The notes under the pieces were generated by a model. The model saw nothing but the letters and a program-made list of their open reading frames with translations. It had not been told where the DNA came from and made no database searches. From Candidatus Pantoea varia (GTDB taxonomy: Bacteria; Pseudomonadota; Gammaproteobacteria; Enterobacterales; Enterobacteriaceae), in NCBI RefSeq assembly GCF_900115075.1, contig NZ_FOVG01000002.1, positions 248,001 to 312,000 of the forward strand: DNA of 64,000 nt, written 5' to 3'. The translations under genes were made by a program, and so were the position numbers. Of this stretch, positions 38,816-48,844 are shown piece by piece. Within the stretch, counting starts at the first letter, position 1, and each line of letters opens with the position of its first letter.

Positions 38816-41800
38816 TCATTCACTCCAGAGGCGCTCATATCAGCCGCCAGATTTTTCAGTCGCTCTTCAACTAGCGTGCAGGCATTTTTCAGTTTCGGTG
38901 CGTCACCCTTACTGTTTATCTGCTGTAGCGTAAAGCTGATTTTCGATTGAATATTCTGCCATTGCGCAAGAAGGTTACCGATACGGCTGACGTAATCACC
39001 ATCCAGATGGGAAATGTCATGCCACAGCATGAAGGCATCTTTCTGTCTGACGAGGGAATTAAGCGTGAGCAGCGTGTTTAGGCTGGCCTCTGCGTCTACT
39101 CTTAATGCTTCAATTTCACCCAGCAACCATGATGAGTTTCTGATCTGCTCGGATTCCGGAGGGTAATATTGGGTGCGTACCGCTTCGATAAACGTCTGCC
39201 ACTCATCGAGAAGGGCAGTGAAGTCATCCTCATTTTTTATATTTTCAAAGAGTTGTGCATTTTCGATCGTTGATGCGATCTCTTTGCGGGCTGTCTCTGC
39301 CGCACGCTGCACATCCGCTCCCAGCGGTTCTTTCTGGATCTCTCTCAACGCGGAGGTGAGCACTTCGGCTTCGAGTGCGCGGGTTGATGTAAGTCCGGAA
39401 CTTAATTCAGGGACTGCAACTTGAGAAAGCCACGCGTCGCGTGCGTTATCCCAACCCTGAAGTGCCGCCTGCCTGGCTTCAGCCACTTTTGCGCTGGAAT
39501 GCGGTTTCTGGTTGGCCTCGAGTCCGTAGAAACAGAGGTCGGATGGATTAGAGTCGGCGGTACGGCCGCGCGTTTTCCCCCCAGTTCTTCCGACTCCTTT
39601 TTGCGTCAGGCAAAGCACATCAATGAGCTCCGCCGGATTCTCTTTGCCTTTCAACAGACCCAGCAGCAACGCTTTCTGGTAATGATTACGCAGCGCAGGC
39701 TTCAGTTTCCGCGCTCGGGCATGGTTGATTGCAATCTCCGCTGCCTGCGGCACCCACCAGCTGACAAAGTTTTCATAGTGAGCGTAGTCTTCCAGCGCTT
39801 CCGGGTAGCTGAGCCCTTTTTCAAGACTGGCATAATGCTGAATGCGTAGTATTGCCAAAGATACGTTGTAGATCTCAATTCTGCGTAACGGATCGTCAAG
39901 GTCTTTTCGGTCGTAGAATTTCACAATGGCGTTTGAAGGATCAGAAGCTGATAATGGGATACTAATCAATGGATTGCGTTCGATAAGCGAAGGCCTGTCT
40001 ACCATGCCGAAAAACTCTACCTGGGCATATAGCTCATAACAGCGGTTAAGCGCGGCACGCAGATCACGGGCAACCTCCTGAGGTAAAACTGTTTTTTCGT
40101 CTACCCAGGCTTTAAGATATTTGACAAAAGGTAGCGCCAGATTTGTCACCGCTTGTTCTGGTGGTCCAATATCAATATCAATATCAGTGCCAGTGCCAGT
40201 GCCAGTGCCAGTGCCAGTGCCAGTGCCAGTGCCAGTACCATTAGATGGGAGTTGAGCTTTACCGCTAAGGCTTTCAGCTAATTCATTAAGGCCAAAAGCT
40301 CTCGCGATTCCCGGCGGCAGTTGCTTGCAGACTTCATCCCAAGAGTAGCTACCGTAGCCCCAGATCGCTGCAAGTGATGACGCACTGGCGGCTCTGTTTG
40401 TAGTTGACTGACTGATATTCCATTGAATTTCCGCATCTGTGGTAATGCCTGCAAGATTTGGTGGCGGGAATGCGCCGCGTTCCGCTTCGGCACGACAATC
40501 ACGCAGAACATCCAGAAGGATACGGTTAATCACAATTCGTGGGTTAAAAGTGAGCTGACCGTTACTGTCGCGACAGTTTTTATTTGCCAGCGCTTGGATC
40601 GCGTTACGGTTAAATGGAAATAGGGGAATGCCCAGCTTAGCTGTACTGCTAAAATCCTCCAGCCAGTTTGGCGTTGGCTCATCCTGCCAGATTGGTGGCC
40701 AGTCGTTCAAACCTTGTGCCCGCGTTTGCTTTAGTGACGCTGCGCCATGGCGTGCCGCATTCAGGTAGCGACCACACAGCGACACAATGCGCTCTTCGTT
40801 ATTCTCTCGGCCGGTGCTTTCTATGATCCACTCATAGCCTGCGCGCGTCATCAGCGTTTCCTGACGACGCTTATAACCTGGATAGTTGTCGGTGACAGCG
40901 ATGATAGAATGCACCGGACAGAGCGTTTTTACCCCGTCGCGAACACCTTCCTCGATTAAGCTGTCAATCAGCACATCTTCAATTGCCGAAATAGCCGCCA
41001 TATCTTCCACTAAAATAACCAGTCGGCGATCCTGCGCGAGTAGTTCGCGGCGGATCTCTTGGAACAACTCCTGAAAGTTACCTCCGTTGAAGGTAAAGAG
41101 TTTGGCAAACAGCGACTTTAACGCTGCATGCATTGCTTCATTCAGGACATGAACTGCCTGTATACGGGCTTTTTCGTTATCATGTTCATCGATACGAGAA
41201 TGGCGAATGTACTCGCGCGCGAGCGACGACAGATCATCGATGTTGTCTTGGAAAAAGAGATCCGCAGGCACCAATTCGTAATTATCGTGTGCCTCGTCAC
41301 CTTCTTTAAGCCCATCGCTCATACGACTTGCACGTTTATAAATACAGTGCTCTGGTTTGAGCAGGTTCTGCTTAAAGTTAGGATCGGTGATCAGGTTGCC
41401 GATCCCGTTTTCCACTTCTTCGATGACTGCAGAAATATGGTTGTCTATATCTTCAGGGATCTTTTTCCCTTGTGATTCATATTCTTTTCCCAGCGCCATC
41501 GCCTCGTCGTACATGTTCTGTAACTGGTGTGACATCATTGTCAGTAGTAGATCGGCGAGATCTTTAGCTGAGTGCTTTTGAGCCACATCGTCAACGCGTT
41601 TACGCGCGTCATCAAAAATGCCGCCCTGTAAGTTGGTCAGGATCAGCAGAAGTACCTGACGCAGGCTGGCATTTTTCGGAATACGAATAATTTCCCACTG
41701 TTTAAGCTCGTCTTTAGCTTGCAGGTGGCTTTTGAGACGACAGCCCAGCCAGCGTACTAAGTGAGATTTACCCATCCCTGAACGCCCAATCAATGGAATT

Positions 41801-41994
41801 GCGCGCTCGGTGCTCAGCAACTGGGTAAACAGATCCTCATCTCGAAGGAATGTCTGATTATTATTAACATCGCGACGGGTAAGGATCATCGACTCATGCA
41901 CCGCCAGCAGCACATCATCTTGTAGTTCCTCGGCTTCGTTACGGATGCACTGCTCTATGTTCTCGAAGGTCGGCCAGTAATTCATGATGCTCAT
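38812..41994 (-). CDS. dpdH: DpdH, AAA-type ATPase
   Basis: A 1060-residue protein with an N-terminal ATPase domain: Walker A GRSGMGKS at residues 70-77 and Walker B RLVILVEDMAAIS near residue 330. The C-terminal half is helical with coiled-coil character. Near residues 605-630 the protein carries nine Gly-Thr pairs followed by three Asp-Ile pairs, encoded by a hexanucleotide microsatellite, probably a flexible linker between the halves. It starts one base into the dpdG stop codon (TAATG) and overlaps dpdI by four bases. It is probably a regulatory or loading ATPase in dpd restriction. Confidence 0.83.
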   Translation of the reverse strand: MSIMNYWPTFENIEQCIRNEAEELQDDVLLAVHESMILTRRDVNNNQTFLRDEDLFTQLLSTERAIPLIGRSGMGKSHLVRWLGCRLKSHLQAKDELKQWEIIRIPKNASLRQVLLLILTNLQGGIFDDARKRVDDVAQKHSAKDLADLLLTMMSHQLQNMYDEAMALGKEYESQGKKIPEDIDNHISAVIEEVENGIGNLITDPNFKQNLLKPEHCIYKRASRMSDGLKEGDEAHDNYELVPADLFFQDNIDDLSSLAREYIRHSRIDEHDNEKARIQAVHVLNEAMHAALKSLFAKLFTFNGGNFQELFQEIRRELLAQDRRLVILVEDMAAISAIEDVLIDSLIEEGVRDGVKTLCPVHSIIAVTDNYPGYKRRQETLMTRAGYEWIIESTGRENNEERIVSLCGRYLNAARHGAASLKQTRAQGLNDWPPIWQDEPTPNWLEDFSSTAKLGIPLFPFNRNAIQALANKNCRDSNGQLTFNPRIVINRILLDVLRDCRAEAERGAFPPPNLAGITTDAEIQWNISQSTTNRAASASSLAAIWGYGSYSWDEVCKQLPPGIARAFGLNELAESLSGKAQLPSNGTGTGTGTGTGTGTGTGTDIDIDIGPPEQAVTNLALPFVKYLKAWVDEKTVLPQEVARDLRAALNRCYELYAQVEFFGMVDRPSLIERNPLISIPLSASDPSNAIVKFYDRKDLDDPLRRIEIYNVSLAILRIQHYASLEKGLSYPEALEDYAHYENFVSWWVPQAAEIAINHARARKLKPALRNHYQKALLLGLLKGKENPAELIDVLCLTQKGVGRTGGKTRGRTADSNPSDLCFYGLEANQKPHSSAKVAEARQAALQGWDNARDAWLSQVAVPELSSGLTSTRALEAEVLTSALREIQKEPLGADVQRAAETARKEIASTIENAQLFENIKNEDDFTALLDEWQTFIEAVRTQYYPPESEQIRNSSWLLGEIEALRVDAEASLNTLLTLNSLVRQKDAFMLWHDISHLDGDYVSRIGNLLAQWQNIQSKISFTLQQINSKGDAPKLKNACTLVEERLKNLAADMSASGVNE
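40167..40238. repeat. Hexanucleotide tandem repeat within dpdH
   Basis: On the + strand, eight exact CAGTGC units and one CAGTAC variant run from 40185 to 40238, preceded by about three ATCAAT-type units. On the coding strand they encode (Gly-Thr)9 and (Asp-Ile)3. Because the unit is six bases, slippage would change the linker length without shifting the frame. Confidence 0.92.
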
Positions 41995-42863
41995 TACGCG
42001 TCCTCCCTAAGTTTTATATGGCTAATTGGGCGTGTTTCACCGCCAGGAAGTTGTAGCGATAATGATGCAGCGTCATCACTTCCTACGATCAACTGGATGT
42101 GCTGACTGACTTCCAGACGGCGCAGTGCCAGCGATGTGCTAGTGCTGATGTTTGAACCTTCCGAGGCGGACCAGCCCTTTTCGGCCATCATCTCCTGCAC
42201 TTTCACTCTGAACTCGCCACCATCCATCATTGGCATTACTTCGGCCATATTGGCCATAAAGGTTTTTATAGGGAGGATTTTTTGTTCGCCAAAAATCAAT
42301 GGCAAAAAGCATTGAATCGCCCGGGTCGGGTCGGTGTAATAGTTCTGGTCTGGTGCCAGTTCAAGAAAGCCCAGGTAACGTCCATACTCAATTGGGGATT
42401 TTTCACTGTTAGAGTTGACAGTTCCTGTCGGCAGCCATTTATGTACATTTTTAGCTACGTCAGAAATGGAAAGGGGCTCTGTCCCCATTAAGCAATGTTG
42501 TTGCAAACTCAACAAGCAAGCCAGCACCCGCCATAGCGGCTCGCATTCATTTCCTTCGCTAATGTCTTTCTCTTTGCAGGCGTCAATGGTGCATTGCAGC
42601 ACGCGCTGATAGAGCGGACGAGTCTCATTGGGCTGCGGCAGGATCCTCTCTTCTTCCATATGCCAGAGTCCCAGTCGGCACCAAAAGGCGAGGTTCTCTC
42701 TAATTTTTCCCCAAGCGTTATCGTTAGCGGGCAGGTTATTGGGCCGATAGCGAGCCACAACCGCTTCCGGGGAAAGCGGTGCTTGGGCATTTTGTACAAT
42801 GCGATCAAATAAGGGGATCAGCACCAGGCTACTTCCTGGGTTTGCGTTATTGATGATTGACAT
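41994..42863 (-). CDS. dpdG: DpdG, dpd accessory protein
   Basis: A 289-residue protein beginning MSIINNANPGSSLVLIPLFDRIV. This start overlaps the dpdF stop by 17 bases and is preferred to an upstream in-frame ATG at 43028 that would lie deep inside dpdF. No catalytic motif is visible. The C-terminal region (LALRRLEVSQHIQLIVGSDDAASLSLQLPGGETRPISHIKL) looks like a small beta domain after a winged-helix-like helical part. The name comes from order and size. It probably works with the DpdH ATPase. Confidence 0.75.
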   Translation of the reverse strand: MSIINNANPGSSLVLIPLFDRIVQNAQAPLSPEAVVARYRPNNLPANDNAWGKIRENLAFWCRLGLWHMEEERILPQPNETRPLYQRVLQCTIDACKEKDISEGNECEPLWRVLACLLSLQQHCLMGTEPLSISDVAKNVHKWLPTGTVNSNSEKSPIEYGRYLGFLELAPDQNYYTDPTRAIQCFLPLIFGEQKILPIKTFMANMAEVMPMMDGGEFRVKVQEMMAEKGWSASEGSNISTSTSLALRRLEVSQHIQLIVGSDDAASLSLQLPGGETRPISHIKLREDA

Positions 42864-45327
42864 GCTGTAGTTGCCTGATAAAAGTGTCCAGGGGTTGCGC
42901 GTTGCCAGCGCTTTCCCACCATTTTCTGTAAGGGTGCTGCGGATCGGCCAGGTGCTGCGGGGCGATGATGATGCGTTCATATCGCGAGGCCGGTAGGTCT
43001 GGTAGCGCATTGGCAGTGTTAGACACAATCACAATTTCCGCGCTGTCCGAAGTGGGTGCAGCAAGTTTTTGCACGTACCAGAAGCGAGAGATTGAATCCA
43101 GGGCGCGTTCCAGATGCCTGAAATCGGCCTTATCTGCCCGGATGGTCTCGTAACCGCCAGAGCCGATCAACTGGCGAAGCGGTACGCGTAGTTCTGACAG
43201 CAGAGCCCTCATTTCCAGTTCATCGGCGTAATACACTTTCCTGACGGCACCAGCGAAGCGCGCTCGTTTCTTCGGCGTCGCTCGTAAAATTTCCACATCG
43301 GTCCCGACCGTCGGGGAAAACGCTTCTTTACCCTGAGCCCTGCACCCCGGACACCCACCGCAGGTGATTTCTGGTGCATGATTCTGATAAATATAAAATT
43401 TCCCAAGTGTTTGGCATAAAGGAGGGAGAGGGTCGAGGATCCATGTTTTCAGCAGGGTAAATGCTGCGCGGCGCTTAGCCAGTTCTTCTTGGCGGGCCTT
43501 ATCAACAAAAGTGTTCCAATACTCCTCAGAGTGGTGTGAGTCGTTGCAGTGGCGGATATGCACTTTGCTGTAGTAGTTGGCAAACCAGTCGCGAACCGCT
43601 TGATCGTTTTCTTCTCCCCCTTCCCGTAAGCTTTCCGGTAGTTCAGGCGCAGCGAATACGAGCTCAATCAGCCCCGTACGCTGCATCAGCAAGAGGGTTC
43701 TGCGGTTCCAGGCTTGGTTTCGGTCGCCCTGATAGTCAATGTGATCTGGTTTGGTATCCAGTGAGATGCAGTAGCTGGCTATGTGGCTCGGCTGATGTTG
43801 TTCAAACATAGCCTTCCAGCGCAGGTAGCCTTTTTCGACACTGATAAGTTTTTCAACCGAAAGGCTTTCTGCCGTCTCCATTTGCGCACTATGCCAGACC
43901 AGATGCGCCTGGCAGGCTTTGCCATCACGCCCGGCGCGTCCACATTCCTGATAATAGCGATCGATATTTTCCGGAATGGCAGCATGAATGACCGTACGGA
44001 CGTTGCTTTTATTCATTCCTACACCAAACGCCGAGGTGGCAATCATGATGTCCAGTTGGTCGCTTGCCCATTGTGAAATCAGTTTTTTACGAGCTAGGGT
44101 TTCCGTGTCGCCATGGAACAGGCCAACACGCTGGTAATGCTGTTGCTGAAGTCGGAGATGCCAGTTTTCTGCTTCTTCCTTCGTGGTGCAATAGAGGATG
44201 AGCGGGCGTGGGAGAGTCATTAGCAACAGTTCCACGCGCTGCTGGTGTGCACTAGGGGTGGGCTCAGCATGTACGAAGTATTCGGGTTCGGGGCGTAGGA
44301 AGTTCGCTGTAATCTCAATCAGTTCGCTGTCATCTGAGCGGAACTGCTCAACAATCACATCACGGGTGTTCTGGCTCCAGGTGGCGGAGAGCAGCAGGGT
44401 GCGAAAACGACATTCTGGCTGTGCTTTTAATGAACGAATCAGTGGCGCAATCAGCTGAAAATCAGGACGGAATTCAGCGCCCCACTGGTCTATAAGATGG
44501 GCTTCGTCGATAACGACGGCACCAATCAGGTTATTTTTCGCAAGGTCAAAAAGTACCGGAACCAGCGACGATTTTGCTGCCTCCGGCGAACAAAACAGGA
44601 CGCGCTGTGAGCCGTTTTTCAACCGCTCTTTCAGCGTCTGGCGCGTTCTATGATCCTGACCGCCAACCCAGGCATAGGTTCCTCCGTGATCCTGCTCAGC
44701 CTGACGCAGCATGTCCCGCATAAAATTCGCTTGTTCAATTGCAAGGGCGACCGTTGGGACAATCACTAACGTTAACGAACTGAACGGCGCACTGATAGCC
44801 TGGATTTGCGTGATAAGACTCTTGCCGCAGCTGGTGGGGAGATTTACCACCAGAGTGCTGTTGACGTCGGAGGTGAGCAGCGTGCGGATTGCCGCCTGCT
44901 GTCCGAAGCCACGGTAGTGCGTATGAGGCGTGTCGACCAGCAGGTTCTTTAGCGCCGGATCCATTTCCGGCTGCAATAAGTTACGTCGTGTTCTGCGCTG
45001 GTAAGTGGATTGGGTGCTCGTTAGGTCCGCTTCCTCAGAGAGTGACAGCGTCTGCCCCACGACGGATTTTTCCAGCCCCCAAAGTGGGTCTGGGGTCTCC
45101 GTCAGCGCCGGTGGAGAAGGCAGCCAGGGATCTTCTATGCCGCTCACCTGTGCAGTGCGAAGGGCATCGGCATAGCCTGCAAAAATATCATTCAGGCCCG
45201 CAGAAGGGTCGATGATTATATTCATTAACCGCAGGTAGAAGGGGTTTTCAATTCCCTCTTTGAAGGTTACGTCATCGGTAAAATAGGTGGTTAACGCAAG
45301 CTGCAGACGTGACCATTGTTCAGTCAT
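42847..45327 (-). CDS. dpdF: DpdF, RecQ-like helicase
   Basis: An 826-residue RecQ-type superfamily 2 helicase. It has Walker A TSCGKS at residues 165-170, the DEAH box in VVIDEAHLIDQWGAEFRPDF near residue 267, and motif VI QECGRAGRDGK near residue 465. A RecQ-like zinc cluster CGGCPGC lies near residue 665. About 150 extra residues precede the helicase core and a family-specific region follows. It shares one base with the dpdE stop (TGATG). It is likely to unwind or translocate on DNA during restriction. Confidence 0.88.
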   Translation of the reverse strand: MTEQWSRLQLALTTYFTDDVTFKEGIENPFYLRLMNIIIDPSAGLNDIFAGYADALRTAQVSGIEDPWLPSPPALTETPDPLWGLEKSVVGQTLSLSEEADLTSTQSTYQRRTRRNLLQPEMDPALKNLLVDTPHTHYRGFGQQAAIRTLLTSDVNSTLVVNLPTSCGKSLITQIQAISAPFSSLTLVIVPTVALAIEQANFMRDMLRQAEQDHGGTYAWVGGQDHRTRQTLKERLKNGSQRVLFCSPEAAKSSLVPVLFDLAKNNLIGAVVIDEAHLIDQWGAEFRPDFQLIAPLIRSLKAQPECRFRTLLLSATWSQNTRDVIVEQFRSDDSELIEITANFLRPEPEYFVHAEPTPSAHQQRVELLLMTLPRPLILYCTTKEEAENWHLRLQQQHYQRVGLFHGDTETLARKKLISQWASDQLDIMIATSAFGVGMNKSNVRTVIHAAIPENIDRYYQECGRAGRDGKACQAHLVWHSAQMETAESLSVEKLISVEKGYLRWKAMFEQHQPSHIASYCISLDTKPDHIDYQGDRNQAWNRRTLLLMQRTGLIELVFAAPELPESLREGGEENDQAVRDWFANYYSKVHIRHCNDSHHSEEYWNTFVDKARQEELAKRRAAFTLLKTWILDPLPPLCQTLGKFYIYQNHAPEITCGGCPGCRAQGKEAFSPTVGTDVEILRATPKKRARFAGAVRKVYYADELEMRALLSELRVPLRQLIGSGGYETIRADKADFRHLERALDSISRFWYVQKLAAPTSDSAEIVIVSNTANALPDLPASRYERIIIAPQHLADPQHPYRKWWESAGNAQPLDTFIRQLQHVNHQ

Positions 45328-48300
45328 CAGGCGACTCCAGATAAAATATTGCTGCTGCAGAGAATGATCGCTTTAACCGACATCAACTGGATATAAGCGT
45401 TAGCTTGAGCCAAATCTCGCTGTTTTTGCAGCGCTTTATCATATACCTGCTCAACCTGTTCTTTCCACGCATCTGCGGAAATCAGCTCTTCAATTTCTTG
45501 CCATCGAGTGGCTCGCAGATTGAGGTCCACATAACTTTTTGTGGCAGAAGGAGTCTTGCTGTACTCGCTGTTCAGCATTCCAAGCAGTTGTGGATTTGTC
45601 ACCTGAGAACCGTCTGCAGCTAACCACTCCTCAACAATGCGTGGTGGCTCCAGTTCATCGCATTGACGAAGAGTGGCGTAAGGGCTTAGCGGATCGCAGC
45701 CAGTAATGAGCCAACTCATCTGGAAGAAATAGCGAGGTTCATTCAGCTCTGCGTTAATCATACGTAGCATCGCCACCGAACTACCCCGCGCGTCCTGATT
45801 AAGTAACTGCCAGATCGCATCGACGAAAGGTTGACCATAACGCAAAGGATAAACCGTTGTCCCGTCAATGGAAGGGATACGTTCTGCACTCATCAAATGG
45901 GTAGAAGGCGGATTGCCTCCCTCTTTGTCGAAGCTGAGCATGCAGGTTGTCAGGAATGTTTTGAAATCTACTAAGGTCCCAGAACTGCGTTCAGCTAGTT
46001 CAAAACTAAAGCGCATCCCTTCTTCAGCATTTCCTGATGAACGGAAACGCAATCCTTGAGAGATCCATGGCGTCAGTGCTTTACACTGTTCTGCTGCAAT
46101 GAGATCGTCATTACTAAGGTGCTGAGCGAAAAGTGCCGCTTGCGAGACTTCTTCATCCATCGACAGCAATTTTTCCTGCATGTTGATTTTGTTGGTCTCT
46201 CTGACCAATACGCCATTTTCACCCGGGAATTCTGCCGCAAGGTTTTCCAGCACTTGTGGGCCTTCGAGGAACAGTCTGTTCCAGGCATCACCGATATAGT
46301 CATCCAGTACAAACTGTAGGCTGGCGATGGTGTTGTTAAACAGGCCAATGCTGTTCACCAGAATGTCGGCCCACTGATTGCGTAAGCTATCGGTCACATG
46401 GTTTTTTAGTACCAGGCTTTGAACCGGTTTGATACCACGCAGGTTGGCGCTGTAGCGGTTGAGACGGCCCAGACGTTGCTCAATCCGACTGCAGGATCGC
46501 GGCAAACCATAATGAACGGCCAGACGACGTCCTCCGTGGAGATTCAGCCCATCCTCGCCGCTTCTATCGCACAATAGAACCCGAACGGGGGTTTGTGCCT
46601 GAGTGAACTGTATTGGTTGGCCTGGCTGATAGCGTTCTATCGGGTAGTCCAGCAGAATGCTCATCTTGACTGACAGGTGCTGCGCTAGTTCAGGACGATC
46701 GCAGAAGACAATCGCTTTGCCATCTGGAAATTGATTTAACCAATCATTAAGCGATGCGGCCAGCATATTGTCGATAGCTTGTTGCTCATTTTTAGCCGTC
46801 GAGACGATATGTTCCAGTAAGGCTTGCTCATCCTTGGGCAGTCCAGTTGACTCTGTGAGAATGGCTTTTGCTCGCTGCAGAACACAAATCGGACTGGAAA
46901 AGAGATCGTCAATCCAGGCGATGTAGTTCGCTTCTTTTAACGACCAATGCTGGTTTTGCGGTAGTACTGCCAAAGCGCGATACTCTTCCAGCAACTCATC
47001 CAAGGTTAGTCCTTCGGTTTGCCAGTGAGATTCCCTCACGCCGTTCAGACCAGGGAAGAGAAGATCCAGATTCAGGTTTTTGCTTTCATCCTGACTCAGT
47101 GCAACCTGACGGCGATTTCTCAGCAGACGGTGGTGGATGCGGTAATGCTCGCCAAGATGTAGTCGTATCGCTTTAATGCCCGCTTCACGTTCAGGTGTTG
47201 GCTGAGAAAATCTCCCGATCAGTGGAAACAGTCCTTGGCATAGCGTTGCCAACTGATGGTCATCGGGGAATTGCACCAGAACCTCTTCAAGGTTACGGCG
47301 AAGACTGATATTAGACACAGATGGAACTAGAGAAGAGAAAACACCGCCAAGGCTTTCACGATTTTTCACTAGTTCGGTGAATGCATGCAGGTGGTTTTCA
47401 TCAATCTGGAATGCTTCCGGGTTGATGCAGTGCAGCATCGACAGGAAGTTGCGCTCATGGCCATGCAGTGGCGTACCGGTGAGAAGCAATGTGTAATGTG
47501 ATTTCTGACATGTTTGTGATATCAGTTTGAAATCATCACGCTGGTCTTCGTCCGTAGACCACGGCCAGTCGGCGATTTGATGTACTTCATCAATGGTCAT
47601 CAGGGATGGTGAGAATCCTCTGCTCAGCAGGAGGCACGCCTCAGAATAACTACAGATAACAATCCCTTGTGCAGCACCATCTTGCTTTAACAAGGAGAGC
47701 ATTGCCGATACACCAACGAGCAACTGTTTTAGCTGAAAACGTTCACCTAATTCTTCCCGCCACTGACTGACGAGTTGGCTTGGCACGGCGATAAGCATAC
47801 TGACATGCCCGACTTCTTCCAGGGCATGTTCACGGATAACCATACCTGCTTCAATAGTTTTCCCAAGGCCCACTTCATCTGCCAGAATATATTTCGGCGT
47901 TTTATCTTGTAAAACTCGCCGTACAACGGCCAGTTGATGCGGTTCCAGTTCGACGGCGCTGCTGGAAATGGATGCTAGACCCCTGCAGGAAGCGCGTTGT
48001 TGGATGTAGGTCTTGATGAAGGAGTGTCGGCGAGGAAAGAAGAAGGGGGCGTCATTGGCCTGGTAAGCCAGAAAATGTGCAGGATTAATAGGTTTATCGG
48101 GTGCTTTGTTCAGTATAAAGATCTTATCGATAGGCATCGTCGTTGCGTCATCTTCGCGAAAAATGACCAAATAATCCCCGTTAGGTCGCGACCCACCAAA
48201 TCGAGCGCGCGTCCAGCGTTGACTTTGTGGTTCAACGCAGTAGATCACAGCCTCATCGTAGGGAATTGTTGACATTAATTTATCCAGACTAATGTCAATA

Positions 48301-48440
48301 TGGCGTGTATAGGGGTGTGCGGGGGACTCAAAAAAAGCAACTGTTACATTGTTTGTGTGAAAATCGACGCCGACAACTTTTCCGATACCGTCAAAGCTCT
48401 CAGAAATAACCAACGATCCTATAGGTAATATGCTCATCAT
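45327..48440 (-). CDS. dpdE: DpdE, SNF2-family helicase/translocase
   Basis: A 1037-residue SNF2 ATPase, first gene of the restriction operon. It has Walker A ADEVGLGKT near residue 187, the DEVH box in LMTIDEVHQIADW near 285, motif III LTGTPLHG near 320, and motifs V-VI GLNLHGGRRLAVHYGLPRS and EQRLGRLNR near 640-665. The start at 48440 (MMSILPIGSLV) is chosen for the AAGGA five bases ahead; the extra upstream codons belong to the leader. SNF2 proteins move on double-stranded DNA without unwinding it. It is similar in layout to the HepA/DrmD-type helicases of other defence systems. Confidence 0.87.
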   Translation of the reverse strand: MMSILPIGSLVISESFDGIGKVVGVDFHTNNVTVAFFESPAHPYTRHIDISLDKLMSTIPYDEAVIYCVEPQSQRWTRARFGGSRPNGDYLVIFREDDATTMPIDKIFILNKAPDKPINPAHFLAYQANDAPFFFPRRHSFIKTYIQQRASCRGLASISSSAVELEPHQLAVVRRVLQDKTPKYILADEVGLGKTIEAGMVIREHALEEVGHVSMLIAVPSQLVSQWREELGERFQLKQLLVGVSAMLSLLKQDGAAQGIVICSYSEACLLLSRGFSPSLMTIDEVHQIADWPWSTDEDQRDDFKLISQTCQKSHYTLLLTGTPLHGHERNFLSMLHCINPEAFQIDENHLHAFTELVKNRESLGGVFSSLVPSVSNISLRRNLEEVLVQFPDDHQLATLCQGLFPLIGRFSQPTPEREAGIKAIRLHLGEHYRIHHRLLRNRRQVALSQDESKNLNLDLLFPGLNGVRESHWQTEGLTLDELLEEYRALAVLPQNQHWSLKEANYIAWIDDLFSSPICVLQRAKAILTESTGLPKDEQALLEHIVSTAKNEQQAIDNMLAASLNDWLNQFPDGKAIVFCDRPELAQHLSVKMSILLDYPIERYQPGQPIQFTQAQTPVRVLLCDRSGEDGLNLHGGRRLAVHYGLPRSCSRIEQRLGRLNRYSANLRGIKPVQSLVLKNHVTDSLRNQWADILVNSIGLFNNTIASLQFVLDDYIGDAWNRLFLEGPQVLENLAAEFPGENGVLVRETNKINMQEKLLSMDEEVSQAALFAQHLSNDDLIAAEQCKALTPWISQGLRFRSSGNAEEGMRFSFELAERSSGTLVDFKTFLTTCMLSFDKEGGNPPSTHLMSAERIPSIDGTTVYPLRYGQPFVDAIWQLLNQDARGSSVAMLRMINAELNEPRYFFQMSWLITGCDPLSPYATLRQCDELEPPRIVEEWLAADGSQVTNPQLLGMLNSEYSKTPSATKSYVDLNLRATRWQEIEELISADAWKEQVEQVYDKALQKQRDLAQANAYIQLMSVKAIILCSSNILSGVA

Positions 48441-48844
48441 CACAATCCTTGAAATTCCTTTGCATGTAATTTTGCGTGATAAATGAACAGGCATGGATTG
48501 AAATAAGAGATTTCCATGTCCGAAATGGATACATAGTTGAAGCAAAATTTCATGCTATGATCTAAAAAGATAGAATACTAGGATTCATCCTATGTTCAAG
48601 TGGTAAGTATTAATATTTTTAATGTTTCTAAAGGACGGTTTCACACATTGGCTGCATCTTATTGTTTTTTATGGCTAATATTTTATAAATATGTCTTTTA
48701 TGTATAAATAGTACTTTATTCCAGTTGAACTAATCACCAGTTCATTGTGTAACCCTGAACTGTTGTGTGTCATTATTTTTATATTTCTGAGAATTAAAGA
48801 ATAGAATTATAATTTTAATAGCGCTGACATTTTAAGGCATATAT
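48441..48844. other. AT-rich control region of the dpdE operon and 3' side of queD
   Basis: About 400 non-coding bases, very rich in A+T. It contains the probable dpdE promoter (listed separately), leaving an untranslated leader of about 125 bases, and the untranslated end of queD. No other gene is seen. Confidence 0.55.
48572..48599 (-). promoter_or_regulatory. Putative dpdE operon promoter with operator palindrome in its spacer
   Basis: Read on the minus strand, TTGAAC (48599-48594) and TATTCT (48577-48572) are 16 bases apart. The spacer holds the 14-base inverted repeat TAGGAT-GA-ATCCTA (48579-48592). A repressor bound there would block RNA polymerase directly. The promoter is not perfect, so this is a prediction. 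Confidence 0.5.

Noticed and set aside
40185..40238. CRISPR-like array
   Set aside because: The units are six bases, directly adjacent and in frame inside dpdH, so this is a coding microsatellite.
42863..43028. Longer form of dpdG starting at 43028
   Set aside because: The extra 55 residues lie inside the conserved end of dpdF and have no ribosome site; the start at 42863 gives a typical overlap.
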